The notes: a model not told the origin generated them from the sequence alone. DNA of 64,000 nt from Lentibacillus sp. JNUCC-1 (GCF_009741735.1 NZ_WHOH01000003.1:682001-746000), one strand, 5' to 3'; shown: positions 19,468 to 30,863, numbered from the stretch's first letter. Numbers and translations are program-made.

Positions 19468-19505
19468 CATCCCCATGCACAGGTTATGTGCATGGGGATG
19501 CTTTT
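19468..19505 (+). terminator. Terminator of fadNAE
   Basis: A 13-bp perfect stem (CATCCCCATGCAC and its complement) with a short loop, then CTTTT. Confidence 0.9.
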
Positions 19506-19567
19506 CGTCGAAATTACATATTGGTTTTGATATAATAAGGCTAGCTTTCAAAATCGGAGGGATGCGA

Positions 19568-19930
19568 ATGGGCATGGTGTTTTACTGGTACCCGAATTGC
19601 AGTACATGCAGAAACGCAAAAAAATGGTTGGATGCCAACGATCTTGCGTATGAATCTGTACATATCGTCGAACAGACGCCATCGAAAGAGGAAATTCTTA
19701 AGTTGATTGAAACAAGCGGTCTGCCTGGCAAGAAATTTTTTAACACAAGCGGCAAAAAATATCGTGAGCTGGGTATGAAGGATAAAATGAAAGATTTATC
19801 CACGGACGAAATGGCAGCTTATCTTGCTTCGGATGGTATGCTCATTAAGCGTCCGATCGTCACGGACGGCACACATGTAACGGTTGGCTTCAATGAAAAT
19901 GTTTTTAAAAACACATGGTTGAACCAATAA
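19568..19930 (+). CDS. yusI: ArsC/Spx-family thioredoxin-fold protein YusI
   Basis: The 120-residue ArsC-like protein has the N-terminal motif YPNCSTCRNAKKWL (CxxC) and the conserved RPIVTDG loop. The ArsC/Spx family includes arsenate reductases and RNA-polymerase-binding regulators; YusI has no firmly assigned role. The start at 19568 is 6 bases after GGAGGG. It stands between fadE and gcvH, the same order as in B. subtilis. Confidence 0.85.
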   Translation: MGMVFYWYPNCSTCRNAKKWLDANDLAYESVHIVEQTPSKEEILKLIETSGLPGKKFFNTSGKKYRELGMKDKMKDLSTDEMAAYLASDGMLIKRPIVTDGTHVTVGFNENVFKNTWLNQ

Positions 19931-19997
19931 CATGAAAAGTAAATTATAAACGTGTTATACTACAAGAGAATGTGTATGAACTAATGGAGGGATATTC

Positions 19998-20384
19998 ATG
20001 AATTTACCAAAGGATTTATTATACTCAGAAGAACACGAGTGGATTAAAAAAGAGGATGGCAAGGTCAGAATCGGTATTACCGAATTTGCTCAAGATGAGC
20101 TTGGTGACATCGTTTTTGTTGAACTTCCAGAAGTAGGCGATGAACTTGAAGCAGACGAGCCATTTGGCAGCGTTGAATCTGTTAAAACCGTTTCAGAATT
20201 GTATGCACCGCTAAGTGGTAAAGTTGTGGAAGTTAACGAAGAACTCGAAGACAGCCCTGAGCTGGTTAACGAGTCCCCTTATGAGAAAGCATGGATGGTC
20301 GTAGTAGAACCTTCTGACGAATCAGAGTTCGATGACTTGCTTTCAGCTGAAGGTTATAATGAAGTCATCAGTGAGGATGACTGA
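19998..20384 (+). CDS. gcvH: GcvH glycine cleavage system H protein
   Basis: This 128-residue lipoyl-carrier protein has the lipoylation Lys at residue 63 in [14 protein letters not shown]. Besides carrying the aminomethyl group in glycine cleavage, GcvH in Bacillus is the substrate for LipM octanoylation and the donor for LipL, so it is essential for lipoate synthesis. ATG follows GGAGGG. A hairpin lies behind it. Confidence 0.97.
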   Translation: MNLPKDLLYSEEHEWIKKEDGKVRIGITEFAQDELGDIVFVELPEVGDELEADEPFGSVESVKTVSELYAPLSGKVVEVNEELEDSPELVNESPYEKAWMVVVEPSDESEFDDLLSAEGYNEVISEDD

Positions 20385-20407
20385 GCATAGAATAAACTAT
20401 AAAGGCT

Positions 20408-20436
20408 GGCTGGCACCTCATCGAGGCGTGCCAGCC
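20408..20436 (+). terminator. Hairpin terminator after gcvH
   Basis: GGCTGGCAC (20408-20416) pairs with GTGCCAGCC (20428-20436). The T-rich tail is weak. Confidence 0.6.
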
Positions 20437-20509
20437 TCTATACATTTAAAAAGAATTCGCAGGTGTAAGCAAGCGTTTTTCTTGAACGGGTAAGGAGTGC
20501 TGTGGCAAG

Positions 20510-20863
20510 ATGACAAACATACCTGAAAAAATTATGATCGTTGAAGGTTTGACTGATAAGAAACAGGTGGAAACGGTGCTTGATGACGATGTATTAGTGG
20601 TATGCACGAATGGAACCCTCGGTGTCGAAAAGTTTGATGAAATGCTTGAAGAATATGATCTCGATCACAAAGAAGTATTCATTCTTGTGGATGAAGACGA
20701 ATCCGGATTTAAACTCAGACGTCAGCTTCGGCATGAACTGCCGCATGCAGTTCATATTTATGTCTCCAGTGAATACCGTGAAGTGGCCACTACCCCGTTT
20801 GACATTCTGGCGACAGCTTTGGCAGGCCGCCATATCAATGTTAATCCTAATTTTCTTATTTGA
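20510..20863 (+). CDS. yusF: Toprim-domain small protein YusF
   Basis: The 117-residue protein is a stand-alone Toprim domain: KIMIVEGLTDKKQVE supplies the catalytic Glu and VFILVDEDESG the DxD motif. Related small Toprim proteins (RNase M5-like) act on nucleic acids, but no substrate is known for YusF. Start ATG after AAGGAG. It is followed 30 bases later by the thioredoxin-like gene, as in B. subtilis. Confidence 0.85.
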   Translation: MTNIPEKIMIVEGLTDKKQVETVLDDDVLVVCTNGTLGVEKFDEMLEEYDLDHKEVFILVDEDESGFKLRRQLRHELPHAVHIYVSSEYREVATTPFDILATALAGRHINVNPNFLI

Positions 20864-20893
20864 ACCATTTTTAGCGACCATGAGACACACCAA

Positions 20894-21223
20894 TTGAACA
20901 GGATGATTGAGTTGCAGCAAATAACTGAAACGCGTCTCAAAGAAGATAGCTACCTATTGTATATTCACACCCCTTTTTGTGGAACATGCCACTTGGCAAG
21001 GACCATGCTGGAAAAAATAGAAGCTGTTCATGCTCAAGATATATTTTATGAAATGAATGCTTCTTTGTTTCCGGAATTTATGCAGGAAGCCAAAGTGGAA
21101 AGTGTCCCATGTTTCTTGATTAAACAAGGAGGAGTGGTTCAGGAAAAGGTTTACGCTTTTAAATCAACGGCAAACATTTATACGTACTTGCTCAAGTACA
21201 AACCTGAGCTTTTTGTAAAGTAG
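20894..21223 (+). CDS. yusE: Thioredoxin-like protein YusE
   Basis: The 109-residue thioredoxin-fold protein has the redox motif FCGTCHLA (CGTC) after LLYIHTP, and the cis-Pro loop as ESVPCFLI. No signal peptide is seen, so it is cytoplasmic. The start is uncertain: TTG at 20894, ATG at 20903 and TTG at 20912 are all in frame and none has a strong ribosome site. Confidence 0.82.
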   Translation: MNRMIELQQITETRLKEDSYLLYIHTPFCGTCHLARTMLEKIEAVHAQDIFYEMNASLFPEFMQEAKVESVPCFLIKQGGVVQEKVYAFKSTANIYTYLLKYKPELFVK

Positions 21224-21290
21224 ACGTTGACATCAATTAAATGTCATGCTATGATTTTATACACTTAATTAAAACTTAATGAAAATCGAA

Positions 21291-21406
21291 CTCTTATCAA
21301 GAGCGGTGGAGGGACTGGCCCTTGGAAACCGCGGCAACCATCAGACGCATTTTTAGTCTGGTAAAGGTGCTAACTCCAGCAAAGCATAAGCTTTGAAAGA
21401 TAAGAG
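21291..21406 (+). ncRNA. S-box (SAM-I) riboswitch
   Basis: P1 is formed by CTCTTATC (21291-21298) and GATAAGAG (21399-21406). Between them are the S-box signatures GAGGGACTGGCCC, AAACCGCGGCAACC, GGTGCTAACTCCAGCAA and the P4 hairpin. It senses S-adenosylmethionine in the leader of metNPQ; SAM binding favours the downstream terminator. Confidence 0.95.
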
Positions 21407-21425
21407 AACGTGAAGACATATACTC

Positions 21426-21460
21426 ACGTCTTTCTGTTCTCTTACAGAAAGACGTTTTTC
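21426..21460 (+). terminator. SAM-dependent terminator of the metNPQ leader
   Basis: ACGTCTTTCTG (21426-21436) pairs with CAGAAAGACGT (21445-21455), followed by TTTTT. It is the expression platform of the S-box riboswitch. Confidence 0.9.
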
Positions 21461-21507
21461 TTTTGTGTTACAGTGTCCAACGCATTTGTTTGTACAGGAA
21501 GGTGAGG

Positions 21508-22545
21508 ATGAAATTGATCTCGATTAAGGCTTTAAGCAAACAATATGATACAAAAGGTGACGGTCCAATTAAAGCAGTCGATGGCCTGACGCTCGATATA
21601 TCTGAAGGAGAAATTTTTGGCATTATTGGATATAGTGGTGCGGGTAAAAGCACATTTGTCCGTCTGCTCAATCGACTGGAAGAACCGTCAAGTGGCAGTG
21701 TCACGATTGACCGTGAAGATATCACAAAAATGAGTTCTAAAGCGCTGCGAATCGCGAGGCAGGATATCGGAATGATCTTCCAGCATTTTAATTTGCTGTG
21801 GTCACGGACAGTCGAGGACAATATTGCGTTTCCGCTTGAAATAGCAGGTTACCCTAAAGCAGAACGAAAAAAGCGTGTTCAAGAACTCGTACGACTTGTC
21901 GGATTATCAGGAAGAGAATCCGCGTACCCTTCACAATTAAGTGGCGGACAGAAACAACGCGTCGGTATCGCCAGAGCGCTCGCTAATGAGCCTAAGGTGT
22001 TGCTGTGTGATGAAGCGACTTCAGCACTTGACCCTGAAACGACCGATGCCATACTCGATTTGCTTGTGGACATTAATCAGAAGTTAGGTCTTACGATTAT
22101 TCTTATTACCCATGAAATGCATGTCATCCGGAAGATCTGTAATCAGGTGGCAGTTATGGAGTCTGGAAAAATAGTTGAACAAGGCGAGGTTTTGGACGTG
22201 TTTTCACATCCTGAACAAAATGTCACCAAACGGTTTGTGGCGCAGGTTATGGGCGAGGATGAGACAGAATCATTCGAACTGCTGACCGAAGACTTCCCCG
22301 AAGGCACGTTGGTCAGATTGCAGTTTGTGGGCGAAACGGCTAATAAGGCACTCATCAGTCAACTTGCCAAACAATTTCCGATTGACATTAATATCGTACA
22401 GGGAAAAATCACACAAACTAAACACGGCTCATATGGAACACTCGTTGTGCAATTGCTTGGGGAAACGGGTGAATTGGAGCAGGTTGTACAATATATAAGA
22501 AAAGAGACGGCAATTGGTGTGGAGGTGTTAAGCCATGTGGAATGA
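21508..22545 (+). CDS. metN: MetN methionine ABC transporter ATPase
   Basis: This 345-residue ATPase powers methionine uptake. Walker A is GYSGAGKSTFVRL, the signature LSGGQKQRVGIA, Walker B LLCDEATSALDP. A C-terminal NIL regulatory domain (about residues 265-345) binds methionine for transinhibition in relatives. The start at 21508 follows GGAAGGTGAGG; upstream in-frame codons lie in the riboswitch terminator. The stop overlaps metP by 11 bases. Confidence 0.96.
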   Translation: MKLISIKALSKQYDTKGDGPIKAVDGLTLDISEGEIFGIIGYSGAGKSTFVRLLNRLEEPSSGSVTIDREDITKMSSKALRIARQDIGMIFQHFNLLWSRTVEDNIAFPLEIAGYPKAERKKRVQELVRLVGLSGRESAYPSQLSGGQKQRVGIARALANEPKVLLCDEATSALDPETTDAILDLLVDINQKLGLTIILITHEMHVIRKICNQVAVMESGKIVEQGEVLDVFSHPEQNVTKRFVAQVMGEDETESFELLTEDFPEGTLVRLQFVGETANKALISQLAKQFPIDINIVQGKITQTKHGSYGTLVVQLLGETGELEQVVQYIRKETAIGVEVLSHVE

Positions 22546-23203
22546 ATGGTTTCCAAATATTAAGCTTGAAGATTTCATCGAAGCGACAAATGAAACATTT
22601 TACATGACGATTGTAGCCTTGATCGGAACCTTCATTTTTGGAATATTACTCGGCCTCCTTCTTTATCTTACAAGCAAAGGAGGTCTCTGGGAAAACAAAT
22701 TAACCAATATGATAACAGCATCTGCAGTTAATATTTTCAGGGCTATCCCTTTTATTATTTTGATCTTGCTGCTCGTGCCGTTTTCAAAGTTCCTCATTGG
22801 GACGATGCGTGGGCCAAACGCGGCACTCCCGGCCTTGATTATTGGGGCGGCGCCGTTTTATGCGAGGCTTGTGGAAATTGCTTTGAAAGAAGTTGACAAG
22901 GGAGTCGTGGAAGCCGCACAAGCTATGGGAGCTAAAACACGAACCATTATCTTTCGCGTCCTGCTGCCGGAATCTATGCCGGCTTTGGTTTCGGGTTTAA
23001 CAGTTACAGCCATTGCGCTTATTGGGTATACGGCCATGGCGGGTGTCATCGGTGCAGGTGGTCTTGGGAACTATGCCTATTATTTTGGGTTCCAGCGCCG
23101 CGATCAGGATGTTGTATTCATATGCTCAGTAGCCATTGTCATCATCGTATTCCTTTTCCAGTTTATCGGCGACTTCATTTCCAACAAACTCGATAAACGC
23201 TAA
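22535..23203 (+). CDS. metP: MetP methionine ABC transporter permease
   Basis: This 222-residue permease has about five helices. The EAA loop is EAAQAMGAKTRTIIFRVLLPESMPALVSG. Its start lies within the end of metN, indicating translational coupling. Unusually, its partner metQ is not adjacent but about 750 bases downstream, beyond an inserted repeat element. Confidence 0.95.
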   Translation: MWNEWFPNIKLEDFIEATNETFYMTIVALIGTFIFGILLGLLLYLTSKGGLWENKLTNMITASAVNIFRAIPFIILILLLVPFSKFLIGTMRGPNAALPALIIGAAPFYARLVEIALKEVDKGVVEAAQAMGAKTRTIIFRVLLPESMPALVSGLTVTAIALIGYTAMAGVIGAGGLGNYAYYFGFQRRDQDVVFICSVAIVIIVFLFQFIGDFISNKLDKR

Positions 23204-23239
23204 AGCAAATAAACAATATTTCCAGAGTACTGATTGTTA

Positions 23240-23868
23240 CTAGTTATTAAGGCACAGTATAAGTAAACTGCGAACTAACTAGTTAGATCTAATTTGGGAT
23301 TTTATGACTGCCACTGGCAACCGCTCGGGGAAAACACTTCGCGTCCAGCGGGCGCTGCTGAGCCTCGGGCCCACAGGACGTGGGTCATGAAGGCGTTGCG
23401 ACAGGACGTCGCGGTTTTAGCCTCCCTTCCCCTATGACGACCTCCGGGGTCTCACCGAGGCTTTGCATCCCGCAGGAGTCTCCGCGTTTTCCCCCGAGCT
23501 AGGTTAGAGGGTGTAAATGTCCCAGATGAATATGTGTGCAGGGCCGTCCAAGCCACTGAACAAACATAAAGTGATTGGAGCGGAGGGAAGTCGACTCCTG
23601 CGGGAACAGCACGAGTCCGAAGACCCCACAGCGAGCGGTTTTTGCGAGCGAGGAGGCTGAGGCCGTGCCCGCGGAAAGCGACTTCCCGCAGCGGAAATCA
23701 CGATGCTCTTCCGAACATATATGGTGTTTGGCTTAGCTATATCGGAAAATCACATGAAATTACTATACGAGTCGCAACCTAAAACTTCACAGGCTAGGGG
23801 TCTTAAGTTTTTTTCATTAGTTCGGAGTTTGTGTCTACTATGCGTTAGGCGTTTTAATGTGAAAGCCA
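23240..23868. repeat. IR-ended repeat element, copy 2, inside the metNPQ operon
   Basis: The core ends AAACTGCGAACTAA (23265-23278) and TTAGTTCGGAGTTT (23817-23830) match those of copy 1 (800-3350). The inside matches copy 1 in reverse complement: a CTCGGGGAAAACACT to TTTTCCCCCGAG block (23315-23505) and a GTGATT...AATCAC block (23571-23701). It has no intron and no credible gene. Its first block holds extra hairpins absent from copy 1. It fills nearly all of the metP-metQ gap. Confidence 0.75.
23571..23701. repeat. GC-rich structured repeat block, copy 2
   Basis: The reverse complement of 893-1014 with few changes. It carries CGACTTCCC-type arms at both ends and can form a long imperfect hairpin. 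Confidence 0.75.
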
Positions 23869-23949
23869 CGTTTTTAGAAAAGTGTTTCCGAAGCTAATGT
23901 GCATTTTAGCTTTTATATAAAAATTCATTGTAAAGAGGAGAGAAGTTAT

Positions 23950-24804
23950 ATGAAGAAGTTGGTTGTGTTTTTAGGTCTTTTACTTGTTGTATTTTTGACG
24001 GCTTGTGGGGATGGTGAGACAAATTCAAATGATGAGGGTGCTGCAAATGGGGGTTCCGATGAGGAAACGAGCATTAAGGTCGGGGCGACGAGTGTGCCGC
24101 ATGCTGAGATTCTTGAAGAAGCAAAACCGATTTTAGCTGAAAAAGGTATTGAATTGAACATCCAGGAGTTTCAGGATTATGTAACGCCAAATGACGCACT
24201 GGCTGAGGGTGAAATTGATGCCAACTATTTCCAACATATCCCTTATCTTGAGCAAACAATAGCAGATACAGGATACGATTTTGATCATTTTAAAGGAATT
24301 CACATCGAACCAATGGGCATTTACTCCAAAGATTTCACGAGTCTTGACGATGTTCCAAAAGGTTCTGAAGTCATCCTCAGTAATTCAGTAGCAGATCATG
24401 CCCGTGTGCTTGCCCTTTTCGCTGAAGCCGGTTTGATTGAATTGGATGACTCTGTGGAGGCAAGTGAATACACGTTTGACGATATCACGGCCAACCCTAA
24501 AGAACTTGAATTCCTGCCTGATTATGATGCAGCATTTTTACCGGAACTGTATGAAACAGAAGATGATGTACTTGTTGTCATCAATACGAACTATGCCATA
24601 GAAGCTGGACTCAATCCACTTGAAGATGCGTTATTTATTGAAGGTGAAGAATCCCGTTATGTAAATGTGGTTGCTGTGCGTTCAGAGGACAAAGATCATG
24701 AAGCACTGAAAACATTGGTGGATGTCCTGCACTCGGATGAGATTCAAACATTTATTAAGGAAAAGTATGATGGAGCAGTCGTACCTGTAGGCGGAAATGA
24801 ATAA
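23950..24804 (+). CDS. metQ: MetQ methionine-binding lipoprotein
   Basis: This 284-residue NlpA-family solute-binding protein starts with a lipoprotein signal whose lipobox is FLTAC. The mature part has IKVGATSVPHAEILEEAKPIL and the EGEIDANYFQHIPYLEQ motif typical of MetQ. The start at 23950 follows AGAGGAGAGA. It is cut off from metNP by the repeat element, so its expression may depend on read-through of that GC-rich block or on an unrecognised promoter within it. Confidence 0.95.
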   Translation: MKKLVVFLGLLLVVFLTACGDGETNSNDEGAANGGSDEETSIKVGATSVPHAEILEEAKPILAEKGIELNIQEFQDYVTPNDALAEGEIDANYFQHIPYLEQTIADTGYDFDHFKGIHIEPMGIYSKDFTSLDDVPKGSEVILSNSVADHARVLALFAEAGLIELDDSVEASEYTFDDITANPKELEFLPDYDAAFLPELYETEDDVLVVINTNYAIEAGLNPLEDALFIEGEESRYVNVVAVRSEDKDHEALKTLVDVLHSDEIQTFIKEKYDGAVVPVGGNE

Positions 24805-24814
24805 CTGAAAACAA

Positions 24815-24857
24815 ATATTGAGTAATATTAAGCATTTCGACGATATTAGCTCAATAT
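24815..24857 (+). other. Hairpin after metQ
   Basis: ATATTGAG-TAATAT pairs with ATATTAGCTCAATAT (one bulge). There is no T-run, so termination is uncertain. The stretch from here to 25013 shows nothing else clear. Confidence 0.4.
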
Positions 24858-25013
24858 ATCAAGGAGAAAGATTTGAATGATTCACAGCTCAAATGGCTGA
24901 TTTGTATCAAGTTTAAACCGGAGTTATCCGTGTTGTGTATCCTCTTGTGTGTATGTTAAAGTAATACCTGACATAACATGAAAGGATGATTCACTATTAA
25001 TAGTGACATTAGG

Positions 25014-25184
25014 ATGGATTATACGCCCAAAATGGAAAAAGCGATGCAACAATCGCATAAGATGGGCTATGCGGAATACAGCAGAAACTTGGATAACCGC
25101 TTGGCAGTTGAAAAAAAACGCCACCAAGAATACGAAAAAAGCAAAATGATGGTTACTGAAATGAAACATCAAGTTTACAAATAA
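25014..25184 (+). CDS. Small basic protein of 56 residues, unknown function
   Basis: The ORF starts MDYTPKMEKAMQQSHKMGY and is rich in Lys, Gln and Met with helical periodicity. The ATG has only AGG directly before it; AAAGGATG lies upstream and would favour a non-standard in-frame ATT at about 24996. A clean terminator follows 16 bases after the stop, which supports a real transcript. I do not recognise the family. Confidence 0.45.
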   Translation: MDYTPKMEKAMQQSHKMGYAEYSRNLDNRLAVEKKRHQEYEKSKMMVTEMKHQVYK

Positions 25185-25200
25185 TATATGTCAAAAATAC

Positions 25201-25236
25201 AAAATGGTGCCTCTTTAAACAGAAGGCACCATTTTA
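25201..25236 (+). terminator. Terminator before the suf operon
   Basis: AAAATGGTGCC pairs with GGCACCATTTT around an AT-rich loop. The symmetric A/T flanks would work in either direction. The 210 bases from here to sufC hold an AT-rich leader with a weak TTGTAT-N16-TTAAAA pair near 25342 and nothing else evident. Confidence 0.8.
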
Positions 25237-25448
25237 CATATTAAACACCTTTGATTCTCAATACAACATCGAGATAGTAGAAAGTAGTCGATAAGTGTAT
25301 TACAATAGAAGATAGGTTTTAAAAGGTAAGTGTTAAAAGGTTGTATTTACTTTTTAAATGCTTTAAAATTGTAATGAGAATAAATTGAGAATGGACGTGG
25401 CTGTCTGGGCTCAATAAAAATAAATACAAGTATTTGGAGGTATCGAAC

Positions 25449-26234
25449 ATGGCAGGATCAGTTCTAGAAATCAAAAATCTTCATGTAACCATTGAAGGGA
25501 ATGAAATATTAAAAGGTGTTAACCTTACGATAAAGGGTGGCGAGTTCCACGCGGTTATGGGGCCAAACGGAACAGGGAAGTCAACATTGGCTTCAGCAAT
25601 CATGGGACACCCTAAATTTGAGATCACAGAAGGCAGTGTTCACCTGGATGGTGAAGATGTACTCGAAATGGAAGTTGATGAACGCGCACGTGCCGGTCTG
25701 TTTTTGGGTATGCAGTACCCAAGCGAGATCAGTGGTGTAACAACATCTGATTTCTTACGTTCTTCTATTAATGCACGTCGTGAAGAGGGCGATGAAATTT
25801 CCTTAATGAAATTCATCAAAGAGATGGACGAAGTGCTTGATTTTCTTGAAATTGATAAAAACATGGCCCAGCGTTATTTGAATGAAGGTTTCTCAGGCGG
25901 TGAGAAAAAACGTAATGAAATTCTTCAACTCATGCTGTTGAAGCCGGAAATTGCGATTTTGGATGAAATCGACTCTGGCCTTGACATCGATGCATTGAAA
26001 GTGGTCTCTAAAGGGATTAATAAAATGAGAGAGGATAACTTTGGCTGCTTGATTATCACACACTATCAGCGTTTGCTGAATTACATCACCCCAGATTATG
26101 TCCATGTTATGATGCAGGGCAAAGTTGTTAAATCCGGTGGTCCAGAGCTCGCTCAGCGTCTCGAAGCTGAAGGTTATGAGTGGATCAAAGAAGAACTTGG
26201 CATTGAAGATGAAACAGTCGGGCAAAACGCATAG
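25449..26234 (+). CDS. sufC: SufC Fe-S assembly ATPase
   Basis: This 261-residue ABC-type ATPase forms the SufBCD scaffold complex. Walker A is GPNGTGKSTLASA, the signature FSGGEKKRNEI, Walker B AILDEIDSGLD. The start at 25449 follows GGAGG by 8 bases. It is the first gene of sufCDSUB, the main iron-sulfur cluster system of Bacillaceae. Confidence 0.97.
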   Translation: MAGSVLEIKNLHVTIEGNEILKGVNLTIKGGEFHAVMGPNGTGKSTLASAIMGHPKFEITEGSVHLDGEDVLEMEVDERARAGLFLGMQYPSEISGVTTSDFLRSSINARREEGDEISLMKFIKEMDEVLDFLEIDKNMAQRYLNEGFSGGEKKRNEILQLMLLKPEIAILDEIDSGLDIDALKVVSKGINKMREDNFGCLIITHYQRLLNYITPDYVHVMMQGKVVKSGGPELAQRLEAEGYEWIKEELGIEDETVGQNA

Positions 26235-26249
26235 AGAAGGAGGGGTATC

Positions 26250-27563
26250 ATGACGGTTGAAACAAAACGATTATATGATAAAGCTTACGTTGAACAATTT
26301 TCAAAGGCACATCAGGAACCGGAGTGGATGACGACTTTGCGTCTTCAGGCCCTTGAACAAGCTTATGCGCTTGACTTGCCAAAACCTGATAAAACAAATA
26401 TCACGAGATGGAATTTTACTCGTTTTAAACATACTGCAGAAAAAGAAGCTGCAGAGATTACATCACTGCAGGAACTTCCTGAAACGCTTCAGGATTTCAT
26501 CGATCAAGAAAATATTACAGAGAACCTGCTTATTCAGCGTGACCAAACGGTGGCGTACGTGAACGTCAGTCAAGAGCTTAAAGATAAAGGCGTTATTTTT
26601 ACAGATATATTCACCGCTTTAAGAGACCATGAAGATCTTGTTAAACGTTATTATATGAAAGATGCGGTTTCAGTTGATGAACATCGATTGACAGCTTTGC
26701 ATGCCGCGCTCATGAACGGTGGAATATTTGTCTACGTCCCTAAAAATGTTGAAATTGAATCCCCTCTTCAGACGATTTTCTGGCAGGAAGATCCGGAAGC
26801 AGCTCTATTCAACCATGTGCTTGTAGTAGCAGATGAGAGCAGTTCACTCACATACGTTGAGAACTATGTTTCCAATAATGATGAAGAAGAAACGATTGCG
26901 AACGTTGTAACAGAAGTAATCGCCAACGATAATGCCAATATTTCTTTTGGTGCAGTTGATCACTTTGCAGCTGGCACGACAACCTACATGAACCGCCGTG
27001 GTGTTGCATATCGCGATGCCGTCATTGACTGGGCACTTGGACAAATGAACGACGGCCATACTGTATTTGAAAATGTGACCCATTTGGTTGGAGACAACTC
27101 AGCCACACATCCAAAAACAGTAACGGTTGGCAATGGCAAACAAATCGTTAACTTTACAACGAAATCTGTTCATAGCGGAAAAGATTCCGAATCTCACATT
27201 CTTCAGCATGGTGTGATGAAAGATAAATCAACGGCTATCTTTAACGCCATAGGAAAAATATACAATGGTGCATCAGGGTCAAATGCAGAGCAAGAATCAC
27301 GTGTTCTGATGCTCAGTGAGAAGGCACGCGGAGATGCGAATCCAATTCTGCTCATCGACGAAAACGATGTAACGGCCGGGCACGCCGCTTCTGTTGGCCG
27401 AGTGGATCCGCTGCAGCTGTATTATCTCATGAGCCGCGGGATATCCAAAGAAGAAGCAGAGAGCTTGATCATCTTTGGCTTCCTCGCTCCTGTTGTAAAC
27501 TTGCTGCCAATTGAATCTGTCAAGAAACAATTGACACAAGTGATTGAAAGGAAGATGTCCTAA
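26250..27563 (+). CDS. sufD: SufD Fe-S scaffold subunit
   Basis: This 437-residue protein folds as a right-handed beta-helix and pairs with SufB in SufBC2D. The C-terminal core reads GHAASVGRVDPLQLYYLMSRGISKEEA. It is 15 bases after sufC and abuts sufS directly. Confidence 0.96.
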   Translation: MTVETKRLYDKAYVEQFSKAHQEPEWMTTLRLQALEQAYALDLPKPDKTNITRWNFTRFKHTAEKEAAEITSLQELPETLQDFIDQENITENLLIQRDQTVAYVNVSQELKDKGVIFTDIFTALRDHEDLVKRYYMKDAVSVDEHRLTALHAALMNGGIFVYVPKNVEIESPLQTIFWQEDPEAALFNHVLVVADESSSLTYVENYVSNNDEEETIANVVTEVIANDNANISFGAVDHFAAGTTTYMNRRGVAYRDAVIDWALGQMNDGHTVFENVTHLVGDNSATHPKTVTVGNGKQIVNFTTKSVHSGKDSESHILQHGVMKDKSTAIFNAIGKIYNGASGSNAEQESRVLMLSEKARGDANPILLIDENDVTAGHAASVGRVDPLQLYYLMSRGISKEEAESLIIFGFLAPVVNLLPIESVKKQLTQVIERKMS

Positions 27564-29223
<1,660 letters not shown>

Positions 29224-29264
29224 TCGCATGCCAAACGGTTACTATTCATAAGGAGGTTTTACAC

Positions 29265-30662
29265 ATGGCTAAAGAAATGCCAGAAATGGAAGAGTATAAA
29301 TATGGATTCCATGATAAAGATATTTCAGTTTTCCGCACGGAGAGAGGTCTCACGAAAACCGTCGTCGAGGAAATTTCACGTCAAAAAGATGAACCTGAAT
29401 GGATGCTGGAACAACGCTTGAAAGCATTAGAAATATTTTACAGCAAACCAATGCCTCAATGGGGCGGGGATCTCTCTGAATTGAACTTTGATGAGATCAT
29501 TTACTATGTTAAACCATCTGAAGCCCAAGGCAGATCTTGGGATGAAGTGCCTGAAGAAATTAAGAATACGTTTGATGCACTCGGTATCCCAGAAGCTGAA
29601 CAAAAGTATCTTGCTGGTGTGTCTGCACAATATGAATCTGAAGTGGTTTATCAAAGCCTTGAAAAAGATCTCGAGGAAATGGGGATTATTTTTAAGGATA
29701 CCGACACAGCACTAAGAGAACATGAAGATTTATTCCGTGAATATTTCGGGAAAGTCATCCCGGCTGCAGATAATAAATTCTCGGCCTTGAATACAGCAGT
29801 TTGGTCAGGTGGTTCATTCATCTATGTACCAAAAGGTGTGCAAACAACCTCGCCGCTTCAGGCTTATTTCCGCATTAACTCGGAAAATATGGGGCAGTTT
29901 GAGCGCACGTTGATCATAGTTGATGAAGGTGCTTCTGTCCATTATGTTGAAGGGTGTACGGCACCAGTATATACAACTAACTCCTTGCACAGTGCGGTCG
30001 TTGAAATCTTTGTTAAGAAAGACGCGTATTGCCGCTATACAACGATTCAAAACTGGGCAAACAACGTTTATAACTTGGTTACGAAACGTGCAACATGCGA
30101 TGAGAACGCGACAATGGAATGGATCGATGGTAATATGGGATCCAAACTGACAATGAAATATCCGTCCGTACTTCTTCGCGGAGAAGGATCACGCGGTACG
30201 ACGATCTCAATTGCACTTGCCGGTAAAGGTCAGCACCAAGATGCCGGTGCGAAAATGCATCACTTAGCACCAAACACATCGTCATCAATCGTGTCCAAGT
30301 CGATTTCCAAACATGGCGGAAAGGTGTCTTATCGCGGGATCGTTCACTTCGGCCGCAAAGCTGACAACGCCCGCTCGAACATCGAGTGCGATACGCTGAT
30401 TATGGATAATATATCCACATCAGATACCATTCCGTACAATGAGATTTATAACGACAACATCTCATTGGAACACGAAGCAAAAGTCTCGAAAGTATCTGAA
30501 GAGCAGCTGTTCTACTTGATGAGCAGAGGTCTTGAAGAGCAAGAAGCTACAGACATGATTGTTATGGGCTTCATCGAGCCATTTACCAAAGAACTTCCAA
30601 TGGAATATGCCGTTGAAATGAACCGTCTGATCAAACATGAGATGGAAGGTTCAATCGGCTAA
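29265..30662 (+). CDS. sufB: SufB Fe-S scaffold subunit
   Basis: This 465-residue main scaffold protein of SufBC2D shows [34 protein letters not shown], abbreviated here to its conserved stretch [15 protein letters not shown], and a C-terminal [23 protein letters not shown] follows AAGGAGG. It ends the suf operon before a strong terminator. Confidence 0.97.
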   Translation: MAKEMPEMEEYKYGFHDKDISVFRTERGLTKTVVEEISRQKDEPEWMLEQRLKALEIFYSKPMPQWGGDLSELNFDEIIYYVKPSEAQGRSWDEVPEEIKNTFDALGIPEAEQKYLAGVSAQYESEVVYQSLEKDLEEMGIIFKDTDTALREHEDLFREYFGKVIPAADNKFSALNTAVWSGGSFIYVPKGVQTTSPLQAYFRINSENMGQFERTLIIVDEGASVHYVEGCTAPVYTTNSLHSAVVEIFVKKDAYCRYTTIQNWANNVYNLVTKRATCDENATMEWIDGNMGSKLTMKYPSVLLRGEGSRGTTISIALAGKGQHQDAGAKMHHLAPNTSSSIVSKSISKHGGKVSYRGIVHFGRKADNARSNIECDTLIMDNISTSDTIPYNEIYNDNISLEHEAKVSKVSEEQLFYLMSRGLEEQEATDMIVMGFIEPFTKELPMEYAVEMNRLIKHEMEGSIG

Positions 30663-30670
30663 GACACCAA

Positions 30671-30710
30671 AACCTCTTGCCACAACTTCTTTTGTGGCAA
30701 GGGGTTTTTT
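30671..30710 (+). terminator. Terminator of the suf operon
   Basis: CCTCTTGCCACAA pairs with TTGTGGCAAGGGG, followed by TTTTTT. Confidence 0.93.
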
Positions 30711-30863
30711 GATTGCATAGAACTCGATGGGGAGTGCCCAGGCGTTTCCGCTTTCGTTCTTTGTTTTACATATGCGCACTTGGCGTGCAAGACAAGTGTT
30801 AAATGGTGTATAGTATTAAATACATGCAATGAACGAACAACATAGGAGATTGAAGGGATTCTA

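Noticed and set aside
23504..23701. Short ORF in repeat copy 2
   Set aside because: It falls in the GC-rich palindromic block; the reading frame is an effect of composition.
25340..25420. Fur or PerR box before sufC
   Set aside because: AATGAGAATAAATTGAGAAT is AT-rich but does not fit the 7-1-7 inverted pattern well enough.
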